Assembly: GCF_009847015.1 (NCBI RefSeq)
Contig: NZ_WVEM01000016.1
Location: forward strand, 49,339 to 113,338
Source of the DNA: Sunxiuqinia indica
GTDB taxonomy: Bacteria > Bacteroidota > Bacteroidia > Bacteroidales > Prolixibacteraceae
DNA: 64,000 bases
Direction: 5' to 3'
Of the stretch, positions 9,089-17,342 are shown piece by piece. Positions within the stretch are counted from its first letter, which is position 1. Every line of letters begins with the position of its first letter. Position numbers and translations under genes: made by a program. The notes under the pieces were generated by a model. The model did no database searches and was not told the DNA's origin. It worked only from the letters and a program-made list of their open reading frames with translations.

Positions 9089-10069
9089 ATGAAAAGCTTA
9101 TATCCTTTGAAGTTTAAATCCCAGTTTATGGATAAAATCTGGGGTGGAAATAAGATTAAAACACATCTAGGAAAAGATTTTGGGAATTTGCCCAATTGTG
9201 GCGAAAGTTGGGAAATATCCGGAGTTCAGGATCATGTGTCGGTAGTTGAGAATGGCTTTTTGGCAGGAAATAGCCTGGAAGAGCTGATTGAAATATACAT
9301 GGGCGAATTGGTCGGTGACAAAGTGTATGAGAAATTTGGTGTCGAGTTTCCACTTTTAATTAAGTTTATTGATGCGAATGATGATCTTTCTATCCAGGTA
9401 CATCCTGATGATGAGCTGTCGAAAAAACGGCATCAGGCTTTCGGGAAGACTGAGATGTGGTATGTGATGCAGGCTGATAAAGGGGCTAAACTGAACCTGG
9501 GCTTTAAAAGTGAATTGACACAAGATCAATACCTGGAAAAATTCAATGCTGGTCAACTCATGGAAATTCTCAACTTTGAGGAGGTAAGCGAAGGAGACGT
9601 GTTGTTTATGCCGGCAGGTCGTGTACATGCAATTGGCCGTGGCGTGATGGTTGCAGAGATTCAGCAAACTTCTGATGTCACCTATCGTATTTACGATTAC
9701 GACCGAAAAGATGCGCAGGGGAATGGGCGTGAGTTGCATACCGAGTTAGCTTTGGATGCCATTGATTTCGCAGTACCGGAGTCTTATAAAACGGATTATA
9801 CACCGAAGCAAAATGAACCGGTAGAAGTTGTAACGTGTGACTACTTTACAACAAATGTGCTTGAGTTAGATCAAAAACTGGAGCGCGACTTTCATAAAAA
9901 GGATACTTTTGTGATTTACATTTGCCTGGAAGGAGATTTGGAAATTGAATATCAGGAAGGACTTGAAACGGTTAAGAAAGGTGATACAATACTGGTTCCT
10001 GCGGCTTTGGAGCATTTTATCCTCACCCCACAAAGTAAAGGTGTAAAGCTATTGGAAGTTTATTTGTAA
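9089..10069 (+). CDS. manA: mannose-6-phosphate isomerase, type I
   Basis: The enzyme interconverts fructose-6-phosphate and mannose-6-phosphate. It is the compact 326-residue cupin form. LKFKSQFMDKIWGG opens the protein. The zinc site is visible in SIQVHPDDELS and GKTEMWYVMQA, with another ligand in VHAIGRG, and QQTSDVTYRIYDYDR is the family signature. It probably supplies mannose units for surface glycans. It sits directly after the Dabb gene. Confidence 0.93.
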   Translation: MKSLYPLKFKSQFMDKIWGGNKIKTHLGKDFGNLPNCGESWEISGVQDHVSVVENGFLAGNSLEELIEIYMGELVGDKVYEKFGVEFPLLIKFIDANDDLSIQVHPDDELSKKRHQAFGKTEMWYVMQADKGAKLNLGFKSELTQDQYLEKFNAGQLMEILNFEEVSEGDVLFMPAGRVHAIGRGVMVAEIQQTSDVTYRIYDYDRKDAQGNGRELHTELALDAIDFAVPESYKTDYTPKQNEPVEVVTCDYFTTNVLELDQKLERDFHKKDTFVIYICLEGDLEIEYQEGLETVKKGDTILVPAALEHFILTPQSKGVKLLEVYL

Positions 10070-10157
10070 TAGAGAATTAATCTCGCTGGTCATTGCTGCT
10101 GATATTTATTACAGTAATTACTGACACCGAATTTGGAACTTGAAATTTATTGAAGTT

Positions 10158-10745
10158 ATGGAGATAAAAAATGCCCGGTTTTTAATGAGTAATTCAGATG
10201 TCAGTAAATGTCCAGCTCCCAATAAGCCGGAATTTGCTTTTATTGGCCGGTCAAATGTGGGCAAATCTTCGTTGATCAATATGATGACCGGGCAGAAAAA
10301 ATTAGCCAAAACTTCTTCGCGCCCGGGGAAGACTCAGTTAATTAATCATTTTGTAATCAATGATGATTGGTATTTGGTTGATTTACCTGGTTACGGTTAT
10401 GCCAAAGTTTCGAAAAAAAGCAAACAGAAATTTCAAGCTTATATTGTCGATTATGTGTTGAAAAGACAAAGTCTGTATTGCCTGTTTGTTTTGATCGATT
10501 GCAGACATGAGCCTCAGCAAATCGACCTGGAATTTATTAATTGGTTGGGTGAAAAAGAGGTGCCTTTTGCTTTAATCTTCACTAAAGCTGATAAGCTTGG
10601 GACGAACCAATTAGCCAAAAATATGACAGAGTACAAGGAAACGCTATTGAAGCAGTGGGAGGAACTACCTCCTGTTCTGGTTAGTTCGGCAGAAAATGGC
10701 ATGGGGCGAGAAGAAATATTAAACTTCATTGAGCAAAGTATCTGA
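10158..10745 (+). CDS. engB: ribosome-biogenesis GTPase EngB/YsxC
   Basis: This is an Era-like GTPase needed for large ribosomal subunit assembly. The G motifs are all present: [10 protein letters not shown] (G1), [13 protein letters not shown] (G3), FTKADKLG (G4) and VSSAENGMG (G5). The frame is open from 10140, but [14 protein letters not shown] at 10158 matches the family N-terminus. It is a stand-alone gene and 157 bp of leader separates it from prs. Confidence 0.95.
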   Translation: MEIKNARFLMSNSDVSKCPAPNKPEFAFIGRSNVGKSSLINMMTGQKKLAKTSSRPGKTQLINHFVINDDWYLVDLPGYGYAKVSKKSKQKFQAYIVDYVLKRQSLYCLFVLIDCRHEPQQIDLEFINWLGEKEVPFALIFTKADKLGTNQLAKNMTEYKETLLKQWEELPPVLVSSAENGMGREEILNFIEQSI

Positions 10746-10902
10746 ATTAGTTTTTTTTCTGTTAGAAAACAGGGATTTATGCTATTCGTGAAGTGCTTTG
10801 TATGCAATTTAAATGAACTTCCAATTCATACAGGTAAAGATATTTTAAAGATTTTTTTACCTTTGCCCGCGATCCCAAGCTACATAAATTAAAAGAAAAA
10901 AA

Positions 10903-11841
10903 ATGTCAAAAAAGGCTCCGTTAAAGATTTTTACAGGTACGGCAACAAAGTATCTAACTACAGAGATTTGTAAAAGTGTTAATGTTGACCTGGGAAAATC
11001 TTCCTGTCCTGTTTTTGCAGATGGTGAGTTTGAACCCTGTTTTGAAGAAACAATCCGTGGAGCGCATGTTTTTCTGGTGCAATCAACCTTCCCTACAGCC
11101 GACAACTTATTGGAGCTGTTGTTGATGATAGACGCGGCCAAAAGAGCTTCAGCGTATAAAATTATTGCTTGTATCCCATATTTTGGGTATGCTCGCCAGG
11201 ATAGAAAGGATAAACCACGGGTTTCTATTGGAGCAAAGTTAATGGCCGATCTGCTTTCAGCAGCTGGAGTCGATCGCATTATCACCATGGATTTGCACGC
11301 TGATCAAATTCAGGGGTTCTTTAATGTTCCTGTTGATCACTTGTTTGCCTCAGCGATGTTTATTCCTTTTATTAAGAAAATGGGATTACGTGATATTGTG
11401 ATTGCTTCGCCAGATGTTGGTGGAACGAAACGAGCCAATACTTATGCTCGAATGCTTGGAACCGATATGGTAATATGTCACAAGTCGAGAGCTAAAGCTA
11501 ATGTTGTAGGAAGCATGACCTTGATTGGTGACGTGCGTGACAAAGATGTGATTATTGTTGATGACTTGATTGATACAGCAGGAACAATAACTAAGGCGGC
11601 TGGTTTGATGATCAAAGAAGGAGCAAATTCGGTTCGGGCATTTGCTGCTCATGGTTTACTCTCAGAGCCTGCATACGAACGAATCGAAGAATCTGCATTG
11701 CAGGAGGTTTACTTCACCAATTCGATACCACCCAAAAAGGAATCAAAAAAAATTAAATATATTTCAGTAGCCGAAGCGTTTGGAGAGGCTATTCAGCGAG
11801 TGTATAGAAATGAGTCAATAAGTTCGCTTTTCTTTAAATAA
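10903..11841 (+). CDS. prs: ribose-phosphate pyrophosphokinase
   Basis: The enzyme makes PRPP from ribose-5-phosphate and ATP for nucleotide and amino-acid synthesis. At 312 aa it is full length. It has FADGEFEP, the metal-binding DLHADQIQGFF loop, SRAKANVVGSMTLIGDV and the PRPP loop DDLIDTAGT. A TACCTTTG box at 10858-10865 is a likely -7 promoter element. It lies upstream of rplY with a 107-bp gap, a pairing seen in many bacteria. Confidence 0.95.
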   Translation: MSKKAPLKIFTGTATKYLTTEICKSVNVDLGKSSCPVFADGEFEPCFEETIRGAHVFLVQSTFPTADNLLELLLMIDAAKRASAYKIIACIPYFGYARQDRKDKPRVSIGAKLMADLLSAAGVDRIITMDLHADQIQGFFNVPVDHLFASAMFIPFIKKMGLRDIVIASPDVGGTKRANTYARMLGTDMVICHKSRAKANVVGSMTLIGDVRDKDVIIVDDLIDTAGTITKAAGLMIKEGANSVRAFAAHGLLSEPAYERIEESALQEVYFTNSIPPKKESKKIKYISVAEAFGEAIQRVYRNESISSLFFK

Positions 11842-11948
11842 TTTGATACATTTGCACCGCTTTTTCAACGGCATAGTAGTTATGTATGCTGTTTGCCCTT
11901 TTATAAAAAAAGGGAGGGCTGAGTACCATAATTTAAAAATATTAAAAA

Positions 11949-12581
11949 ATGAAATCAATTGAAGTTAAAGGCCATTTAAGAGAAGGTCTTGGAAAAAAAG
12001 AATCGAAAAAATTAAGAAGTGAAGGAAAAGTTCCATGTGTTTTGTATGGAAATGAGGAACCAATTCATTTTTATGCAGATGCAGCTGCTTTTCGTCCATT
12101 AGTATATACACCAAACGTATATCTGCTTGATTTGGATATTGACGGAACTGTTTATAAAGCAATTATGCAAGATGTTCAATTTCATCCGGTTGATGATCAG
12201 GTGCTTCATGTTGACTTTTTGAAAACGACCGATGAAAAACCAGTTAAAATTGAAGTTCCGATTAAAGTTTCGGGTTATGCAAAAGGTATGAAAACCGGTG
12301 GTAAGTTGAAAGTGAACCTACGCCGTTTGAAAGTTAAAGCTTTAGCAAAAGACCTTCCTGATACGATCAAGATCGACATTACTAATCTTGAGTTGGGAGA
12401 TAGCTTTAAAGTTGGCTCACTGGAAATGGAGAATATCGAATTCTTGAATAACAAATCAGTGCCTGTTGTTTCTATTGTTATTACACGTGCTGCCCGTGCA
12501 GCGCTTGGGTTAGCACCTCTTCCAGAGGATGAGCCTGAAGAAGTAGAAACTGAAGGAGCAGAAGCAGCTTCTGAAGAATAG
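11949..12581 (+). CDS. rplY: 50S ribosomal protein L25, long (CTC) form
   Basis: This is a 5S rRNA-binding protein of the large subunit. The first 90 residues are the L25 domain (REGLGKKESKKLRSEGKVPCVLYG), followed by the beta-rich TL5/CTC C-terminal domain (VPIKVSGYAKGMKTGGKLKV) and an acidic tail rich in Glu. A TACATTTG box at 11847-11854 may be its -7 element. The roughly 95-nt leader contains a GCCCTTTT/AAAAGGG hairpin, a possible regulatory leader. pth follows 49 bp downstream, as usual. Confidence 0.94.
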   Translation: MKSIEVKGHLREGLGKKESKKLRSEGKVPCVLYGNEEPIHFYADAAAFRPLVYTPNVYLLDLDIDGTVYKAIMQDVQFHPVDDQVLHVDFLKTTDEKPVKIEVPIKVSGYAKGMKTGGKLKVNLRRLKVKALAKDLPDTIKIDITNLELGDSFKVGSLEMENIEFLNNKSVPVVSIVITRAARAALGLAPLPEDEPEEVETEGAEAASEE

Positions 12582-12630
12582 GGAATTTCCCTTTGCATAC
12601 GTTACTGTCAGATAAAATGAATACCAACGT

Positions 12631-13197
12631 ATGAAATATTTAATAGTAGGACTAGGAAATCCGGGTAGTGAATATGAAAATACCCGGCACAACATAGGAT
12701 TTAAAATATTGGACGCTCTAGCTGATGCGTCCAATATTGTTTTTAGCGATAAGCGTTATGGCTTTATTGCTGAATACAAATTCAAGGGGCGAACATTTGT
12801 TTTGCTGAAGCCAACCACTTTTATGAATTTGAGTGGAAAGGCTGTGAATTATTGGTTGCAGAAGGAGAAGATAAGTTTCGACAATCTTTTGATTCTGACC
12901 GATGACTTGGCGCTGCCTTTTGGTACGCTTCGCTTACGTGCCAAAGGTGGAGATGCCGGACACAATGGTCTTAAAGATATCCAACAGGTAATGGGGCGAA
13001 GCGACTATGCCCGACTTCGATTTGGTATTGGTAGTGATTTTCGTCCTGGGCAGCAGGTGGATTATGTGCTTGAAGAATGGAGCAAAGACGAAGCTGCTGA
13101 ACTGCCTCTGAAAATAGATACCTGTATAGAAATTATCAAAAGCTACGGCACAATTGGTGTTGCCCGGACAATGAATCAATTCAATAAACGAAAATGA
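12631..13197 (+). CDS. pth: peptidyl-tRNA hydrolase
   Basis: The enzyme cleaves the ester bond of peptidyl-tRNA dropped from ribosomes. The family N-terminus LIVGLGNPGSEYENTRHNIGF contains the catalytic His (about residue 20). KPTTFMNLSGKAV and DDLALPFGTLRLRAKGG with Asp, then GHNGLKD, complete the active site. The length, 188 aa, is normal. The next gene starts 1 bp after the stop codon, which indicates an operon. Confidence 0.96.
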   Translation: MKYLIVGLGNPGSEYENTRHNIGFKILDALADASNIVFSDKRYGFIAEYKFKGRTFVLLKPTTFMNLSGKAVNYWLQKEKISFDNLLILTDDLALPFGTLRLRAKGGDAGHNGLKDIQQVMGRSDYARLRFGIGSDFRPGQQVDYVLEEWSKDEAAELPLKIDTCIEIIKSYGTIGVARTMNQFNKRK

Positions 13198-13198
13198 C

Positions 13199-13582
13199 AT
13201 GGGTGATCAGGTTCGTGTTGATAAATGGCTATGGGCTGTGCGGGTATTTAAAACCAGAAGTGCAGCAACAGAAGCCGTTAAGAAAGGTCGGATTTCAATT
13301 GACGATTTGCCCGTAAAACCATCGCGAAACATAAAAATAGGGGACGTTATTAAAGTTCGTAAATCTCCGGTAACCTATAGTTATAAGGTATTAAAACTCG
13401 CAGGGAAACGAATGGGGGCGAAGCTTATTGATGACTTTGTGGAGGATGTAACACCAAAAGAAGAGCTGGAAATACTGGAAGTGCAAAAGAATATGGGTTG
13501 GTTTAACCGTCAACGTGGAACAGGCCGCCCAACAAAAAAGGAAAGAAGAGATTTAGATGACTTCTTTCAAGGAGACGAGTAA
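13199..13582 (+). CDS. S4-domain RNA-binding protein, Hsp15-like
   Basis: The product is a 127-residue S4-fold protein. VRVDKWLWAVRVFKTRSAATE is the S4 alpha-L motif of the Hsp15/HslR family, which in E. coli binds 50S subunits carrying stalled nascent chains. The C-terminus is basic and rich in Arg/Lys (RQRGTGRPTKKERRDLDD). It is tightly packed between pth and the DUF4924 gene, consistent with a translation-related operon. Confidence 0.88.
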   Translation: MGDQVRVDKWLWAVRVFKTRSAATEAVKKGRISIDDLPVKPSRNIKIGDVIKVRKSPVTYSYKVLKLAGKRMGAKLIDDFVEDVTPKEELEILEVQKNMGWFNRQRGTGRPTKKERRDLDDFFQGDE

Positions 13583-13584
13583 TC

Positions 13585-14127
13585 ATGTTAATTGCCAAAG
13601 AAAAAAGGAAGACAAATATTGCAGAGTATATTCTATACCTGTGGCAGGTTGAGGATTTGCTGCGCGCATTGAAATTTGATCTTGATCAAATTGGCAAAAG
13701 TTTAGTTTCCCGGTTTGATGTTGATGACGATACGCGTCTCGAAATTTTCGATTGGTACCGTAATTTGGCTACCATGATGGAGAAGGAACGAGTTACAAAG
13801 ACCGGACATTTGCAGTTTATCCTGAACTTGATTGATGATCTGAATGAATTTCACATCAAGCTATTGCAAACAGGCAAGGATCGTCAGTACCCTGCATTAT
13901 TTCAACTAGCTAAACCCGTGTTGAACGAATTTAAATCAAAGAGCCTGGAAAAGGAGGATAACGATATTCGATTGGGATTTCAAGCTTTGTACAGCATTAT
14001 TCTATTGCGCCTGCAAAACAAGGAGATTTCCGCTACTACACAATCTGCTGTCGACCATATTAGTAAACTGATGGGGCATTTGTCTGCCCGTTATCTTCAG
14101 CACGAGCGAGGCAAATTCGAGTTTTAG
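13585..14127 (+). CDS. DUF4924 family protein
   Basis: This 180-residue all-helical cytosolic protein starts MLIAKEKRKTNIAEYILYLW, as members of the Bacteroidota-specific DUF4924 family do. No catalytic motif is visible and the function is unknown. It starts 2 bp after the S4 gene and its last codons overlap the convergent DCC-family gene by 4 bp. Confidence 0.8.
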   Translation: MLIAKEKRKTNIAEYILYLWQVEDLLRALKFDLDQIGKSLVSRFDVDDDTRLEIFDWYRNLATMMEKERVTKTGHLQFILNLIDDLNEFHIKLLQTGKDRQYPALFQLAKPVLNEFKSKSLEKEDNDIRLGFQALYSIILLRLQNKEISATTQSAVDHISKLMGHLSARYLQHERGKFEF

Positions 14128-14531
14128 AGAAAACGATCTTTGTCGTCGGCTGATGGAATCATACAGCTGTTTCGTTTTCCAAACCAATGAAAACGATTTT
14201 TAGCAACCCACCGATAGATTTGATCGCGCCACTTTCGTGGAAGTATTTTAAATACCAGTGCGAGTTTAAAAAAACCTCCCAGCTCGTTTGCAATACCCAA
14301 GGCTGCGTTCGATTGGATATAGTAATGTTTATTTTGAATTAGAATAATTGAATCAATGCCTGAAGGGATATTGAATTGATCGATTAATTCTCGGCCTGCG
14401 TCACTGCTTAACGGACAAAATAAAAACTTCTTTTCGTTGTCATGCTTTAGAATCGTCTGCACCGACCGACTGCATAAATGGCAGTATCCGTCAAACAGGA
14501 CAATGCTTTTAGGCTTGGGAATTTGAATCAT
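14124..14531 (-). CDS. DCC1-like thiol-disulfide oxidoreductase family protein (DUF393)
   Basis: This 135-residue thioredoxin-fold protein has the family signature FDGYCHLCSRSVQTILKHD, where the DxxCxxC cysteines give the family its name. A second conserved region is FCPLSSDAGRELI. The family is predicted to be redox active, but no substrate is established. Its start overlaps the amidase stop codon (ATGA), so it is translationally coupled to the upstream amidase. Confidence 0.86.
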   Translation of the reverse strand: MIQIPKPKSIVLFDGYCHLCSRSVQTILKHDNEKKFLFCPLSSDAGRELIDQFNIPSGIDSIILIQNKHYYIQSNAALGIANELGGFFKLALVFKILPRKWRDQIYRWVAKNRFHWFGKRNSCMIPSADDKDRFL

Positions 14532-15559
14532 TTGTTGTTTTTAAAATCGAGCAATAAACCTTCGGCAAGCCAGTTTGCTAGTGCTTGCCGATTATTGTTG
14601 CGTATAAATCTTTGCTGATCGCGATAGTGATTGATATTTCCCAATTCAATAAAAACGGCGGGAGGGTAACTGTACTTCAATACGTATAAATTCCGATCTG
14701 AAATTGTTCCATGATATCCCCGGTTGGGTTGATGAGTGTCGTATTTCTTTTTAAAAGTCTGCTGTAGGTTGCTGGCTAATTTTTTTCCTGTTTTACTGCG
14801 TTTGTCATGATAGAAAAAAACATCGATATTTTCTCCTCTGCTTCTCGAATCTACATGAGTAATGATTAGCCTTTGAAAGCTTCCTTTGTGCTTAATGTAA
14901 AGCTTGTTTACAGCGTCTTTTCGTTGTCTAAGTCGTCTTACCTGATTTCGGGGTATTGTATGGTTTGGGTAGCACTTTTCATCTTTGTCAGGAGTTAAGT
15001 AGCTGTCATCCCTGATACCATCATTTTCATCCCTGATAATCATATAAACCAAGGCGCCATGTTCGATCAACCTACGGGCAAGCCTTAACGTCACATCGTA
15101 CGCATACTCATCTTCGCAAAGCGTATGATTGCCGTAGCGACCAACAGCTCCGGGGTCTGGGCCGCCATGGCCGCTTACTAAATAGTAAACAGCACCATTT
15201 AAGGCATTGTCAATTGGAATGACTTTTTCGTATGCTTTTCCGAAAATCGAATAGGTAGCTCCGCTTACAGGTATGCTATTTGTCATTTCTGCTTCAATAG
15301 GTAACGAATAGCTTTGACCCGCAAATAAGGTGTTGTTTCTGCCCAGTTTACTTTTATTTAGCTCAATAAATGGGTTAAAGTGATCTGAAGGAGACAGTCC
15401 ATTCCGTTTTAGTAAACTGTAAATTCCGTCTCCTTTTTGGGCAACAACTGTTTTATATTCTTGCGCCAGGATGTTGGTTGTAAGGAGAAGGAACAACAAA
15501 AACAAACGGAAATATTTATACGAAAAGCTGATTCTATTATCTGAAAATTTGTTTTTCAT
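14528..15559 (-). CDS. exported N-acetylmuramoyl-L-alanine amidase with LysM-like domain
   Basis: This is a periplasmic cell-wall hydrolase of 343 residues. An N-terminal signal sequence (FRLFLLFLLLTTNILAQ) is followed by a LysM-like repeat (YKTVVAQKGDGIYSLLKRNG, ending LFAGQSYSLP) at about residues 35-90. The amidase_3 domain starts near residue 125: the zinc ligands are His in VSGHGGPDPGA, Glu in CEDEYAYDV and His in IITHVDSRS, and the catalytic Glu is in FIELGNINH. It is co-transcribed with the DCC-family gene. Confidence 0.85.
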   Translation of the reverse strand: MKNKFSDNRISFSYKYFRLFLLFLLLTTNILAQEYKTVVAQKGDGIYSLLKRNGLSPSDHFNPFIELNKSKLGRNNTLFAGQSYSLPIEAEMTNSIPVSGATYSIFGKAYEKVIPIDNALNGAVYYLVSGHGGPDPGAVGRYGNHTLCEDEYAYDVTLRLARRLIEHGALVYMIIRDENDGIRDDSYLTPDKDEKCYPNHTIPRNQVRRLRQRKDAVNKLYIKHKGSFQRLIITHVDSRSRGENIDVFFYHDKRSKTGKKLASNLQQTFKKKYDTHQPNRGYHGTISDRNLYVLKYSYPPAVFIELGNINHYRDQQRFIRNNNRQALANWLAEGLLLDFKNNK

Positions 15560-15670
15560 GTATTTTCACAATGTTTTAATAAGAACGAAATGTTAAGTTT
15601 AATGTTTATATTTAATATTGAGAACGTAATTTTGAATAAAGCTATTTTATATTCCGTAAAAATAAAACGA

Positions 15671-16426
15671 ATGCGAAGCACAGTTTTCATCATCGGATTG
15701 TTAATAATCATGGGTTCCTGTAAGACGTCTCTGAATATCAGTGATGTAGAGGGTGGGAATATCCCTGTTGCTTCAACCGAACTATCTGCCGATTCTTCAA
15801 TTATTCTGATGGTTATGCCCTATAAACTCAATTTGGAGAGCGATATGTCGAAAGTAATTTCAATCTCGAACGAAGAATTGGTTGCCGGAAAGCCTGAAAG
15901 CAAGTTGACTAATTTGATGGCAGACCTCATCCTGCAATCGGGGGGTGCTTATTGTAAAATAAATAATAAAAATTTTAGACCGGATATGGCTTTTGTGAAC
16001 TACGGTGGCTTGCGTTCGTCGTTGCCAAAAGGACAGATTACTGTGGGAGATATTTATGAGTTGATGCCTTTTGAAAATACCATGGTTTTATTAAAAGTTG
16101 ACGGCGAAACTATGTACGAGTTTGTCAGTCAAATCGCAAGTCGTGGAGGTGATGGAGTTGCTGGCATTCAATTGGGAGTAAATGATGATTCTATCGGAAC
16201 GCTTCTCGTTGGAGGAAAGCCATTTGATAGATCGAAAGATTTCTGGATTGTAACCAACGACTATGTGGCAGCGGGAGGTGATAATATGAGTATGTTGTTG
16301 GATCGAAAGCAATTTATAAGTACAGGATTAAAAATTCGCGATTTGGTGATTGATAGTCTGAATGAACAGTTTAAAAGGGGTAAGCGTATACAGATTCAAC
16401 TTGACGGGAGGATGTATTATGAATAG
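15671..16426 (+). CDS. 5'-nucleotidase C-terminal domain lipoprotein
   Basis: The product is about 251 residues. It has a signal peptide with a lipobox (LLIIMGSC), so it should be an anchored lipoprotein. The rest is the substrate-binding C-terminal domain of 5'-nucleotidases: NLMADLILQSGGAYC, FVNYGGLRSSLPKGQITVGD, YELMPFENTMVLLKV and VTNDYVAAGGDNMSML. The frame opens at 15590, but MRSTVFIIGLL at 15671 gives a proper signal peptide. The catalytic metallophosphatase half is the next gene, which overlaps by 8 bp. Together they equal one UshA-like enzyme split in two, in C-then-N order. Confidence 0.88.
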   Translation: MRSTVFIIGLLIIMGSCKTSLNISDVEGGNIPVASTELSADSSIILMVMPYKLNLESDMSKVISISNEELVAGKPESKLTNLMADLILQSGGAYCKINNKNFRPDMAFVNYGGLRSSLPKGQITVGDIYELMPFENTMVLLKVDGETMYEFVSQIASRGGDGVAGIQLGVNDDSIGTLLVGGKPFDRSKDFWIVTNDYVAAGGDNMSMLLDRKQFISTGLKIRDLVIDSLNEQFKRGKRIQIQLDGRMYYE

Positions 16427-17342
16427 CAGGAGGAAGTTTTTAAGAGATTTAGCGGGAGTTTCAGCCGGTGTTGGTTTATCTGCTTTGCCATACGATTTAT
16501 TGGCTAAGCAGGATCTGGAAAGTTTGACAATTCTTCACACCAACGATATTCACTGCCATATTGATCCCTTTCCTGAAGATAATTCGACTTATCGGGGGCG
16601 GGGAGGCTTAGCCCGAATGGCTGGAATGATTAATCGAATTAAAGAAGCGAATGACAATGTTTTGTTACTCGATGCGGGTGATATGTTTCAGGGTACTCCT
16701 TATTTTAACTATTATAAAGGTGAGCTGATATTGAAGGTTATGTCAGAAATGGGATATGATGCTTCGACTATTGGAAACCATGAATTTGATAATGGACTTG
16801 AAGGTATTGAGAATTCTATTGACTTCGCAAATTTTCCATTTGTATGCAGTAACTACGATTTTTCAAATACACGTCTTTTTAACGTTTTTCCTGAGTTTAC
16901 AGTATTCCGTAAGAGTGGTATCAAGGTGGGCGTTTATGGTTTAGGCATTGAGTTAGAAGGCTTGGTTAGTGAGCGCAATTACCAGGAGACAATATACCGA
17001 GACCCGGTAAAGATCGCACTCGAAAAGGAAGACTTTCTGAAGCATGAGAAAGGTTGCGATGTCGTCATTTGCTTATCTCACCTTGGACTGGAGTATACGG
17101 AATCGAAAATTTCGGATAAACTGCTGGCGGCAGAAACTCATCATACCGATTTGATTATTGGAGGGCATACACATACATTTCTGGATGCGCCATTGGAGCT
17201 GAGAAATGCAGATGGTAATCGGATTATTGTCAATCAGGCAGGCTGGGGAGGAATGGCTCTGGGCCGGATTGATTTTATTTTTGATCGAAATAGAAATACC
17301 AAAGAAGCGATTCTTACTCAGAATTCGCTGACCGATTTATGA
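16419..17342 (+). CDS. Tat-exported metallophosphatase, 5'-nucleotidase N-terminal domain
   Basis: The 307-residue product begins MNSRRKFLRDLAGVSAGV, a twin-arginine signal. The calcineurin-like fold follows: HTNDIHCHIDPF, LLDAGDMFQGTPYF, TIGNHEFDNGLEG, CLSHLGLEYTE and IGGHTHTFLD carry the two-metal ligands. It lacks the C-terminal nucleotide-binding domain, which is encoded by the preceding overlapping gene. The start at 16419 is preferred over the upstream open frame because of the Tat motif. lnt follows with an ATGA overlap. Confidence 0.88.
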   Translation: MNSRRKFLRDLAGVSAGVGLSALPYDLLAKQDLESLTILHTNDIHCHIDPFPEDNSTYRGRGGLARMAGMINRIKEANDNVLLLDAGDMFQGTPYFNYYKGELILKVMSEMGYDASTIGNHEFDNGLEGIENSIDFANFPFVCSNYDFSNTRLFNVFPEFTVFRKSGIKVGVYGLGIELEGLVSERNYQETIYRDPVKIALEKEDFLKHEKGCDVVICLSHLGLEYTESKISDKLLAAETHHTDLIIGGHTHTFLDAPLELRNADGNRIIVNQAGWGGMALGRIDFIFDRNRNTKEAILTQNSLTDL

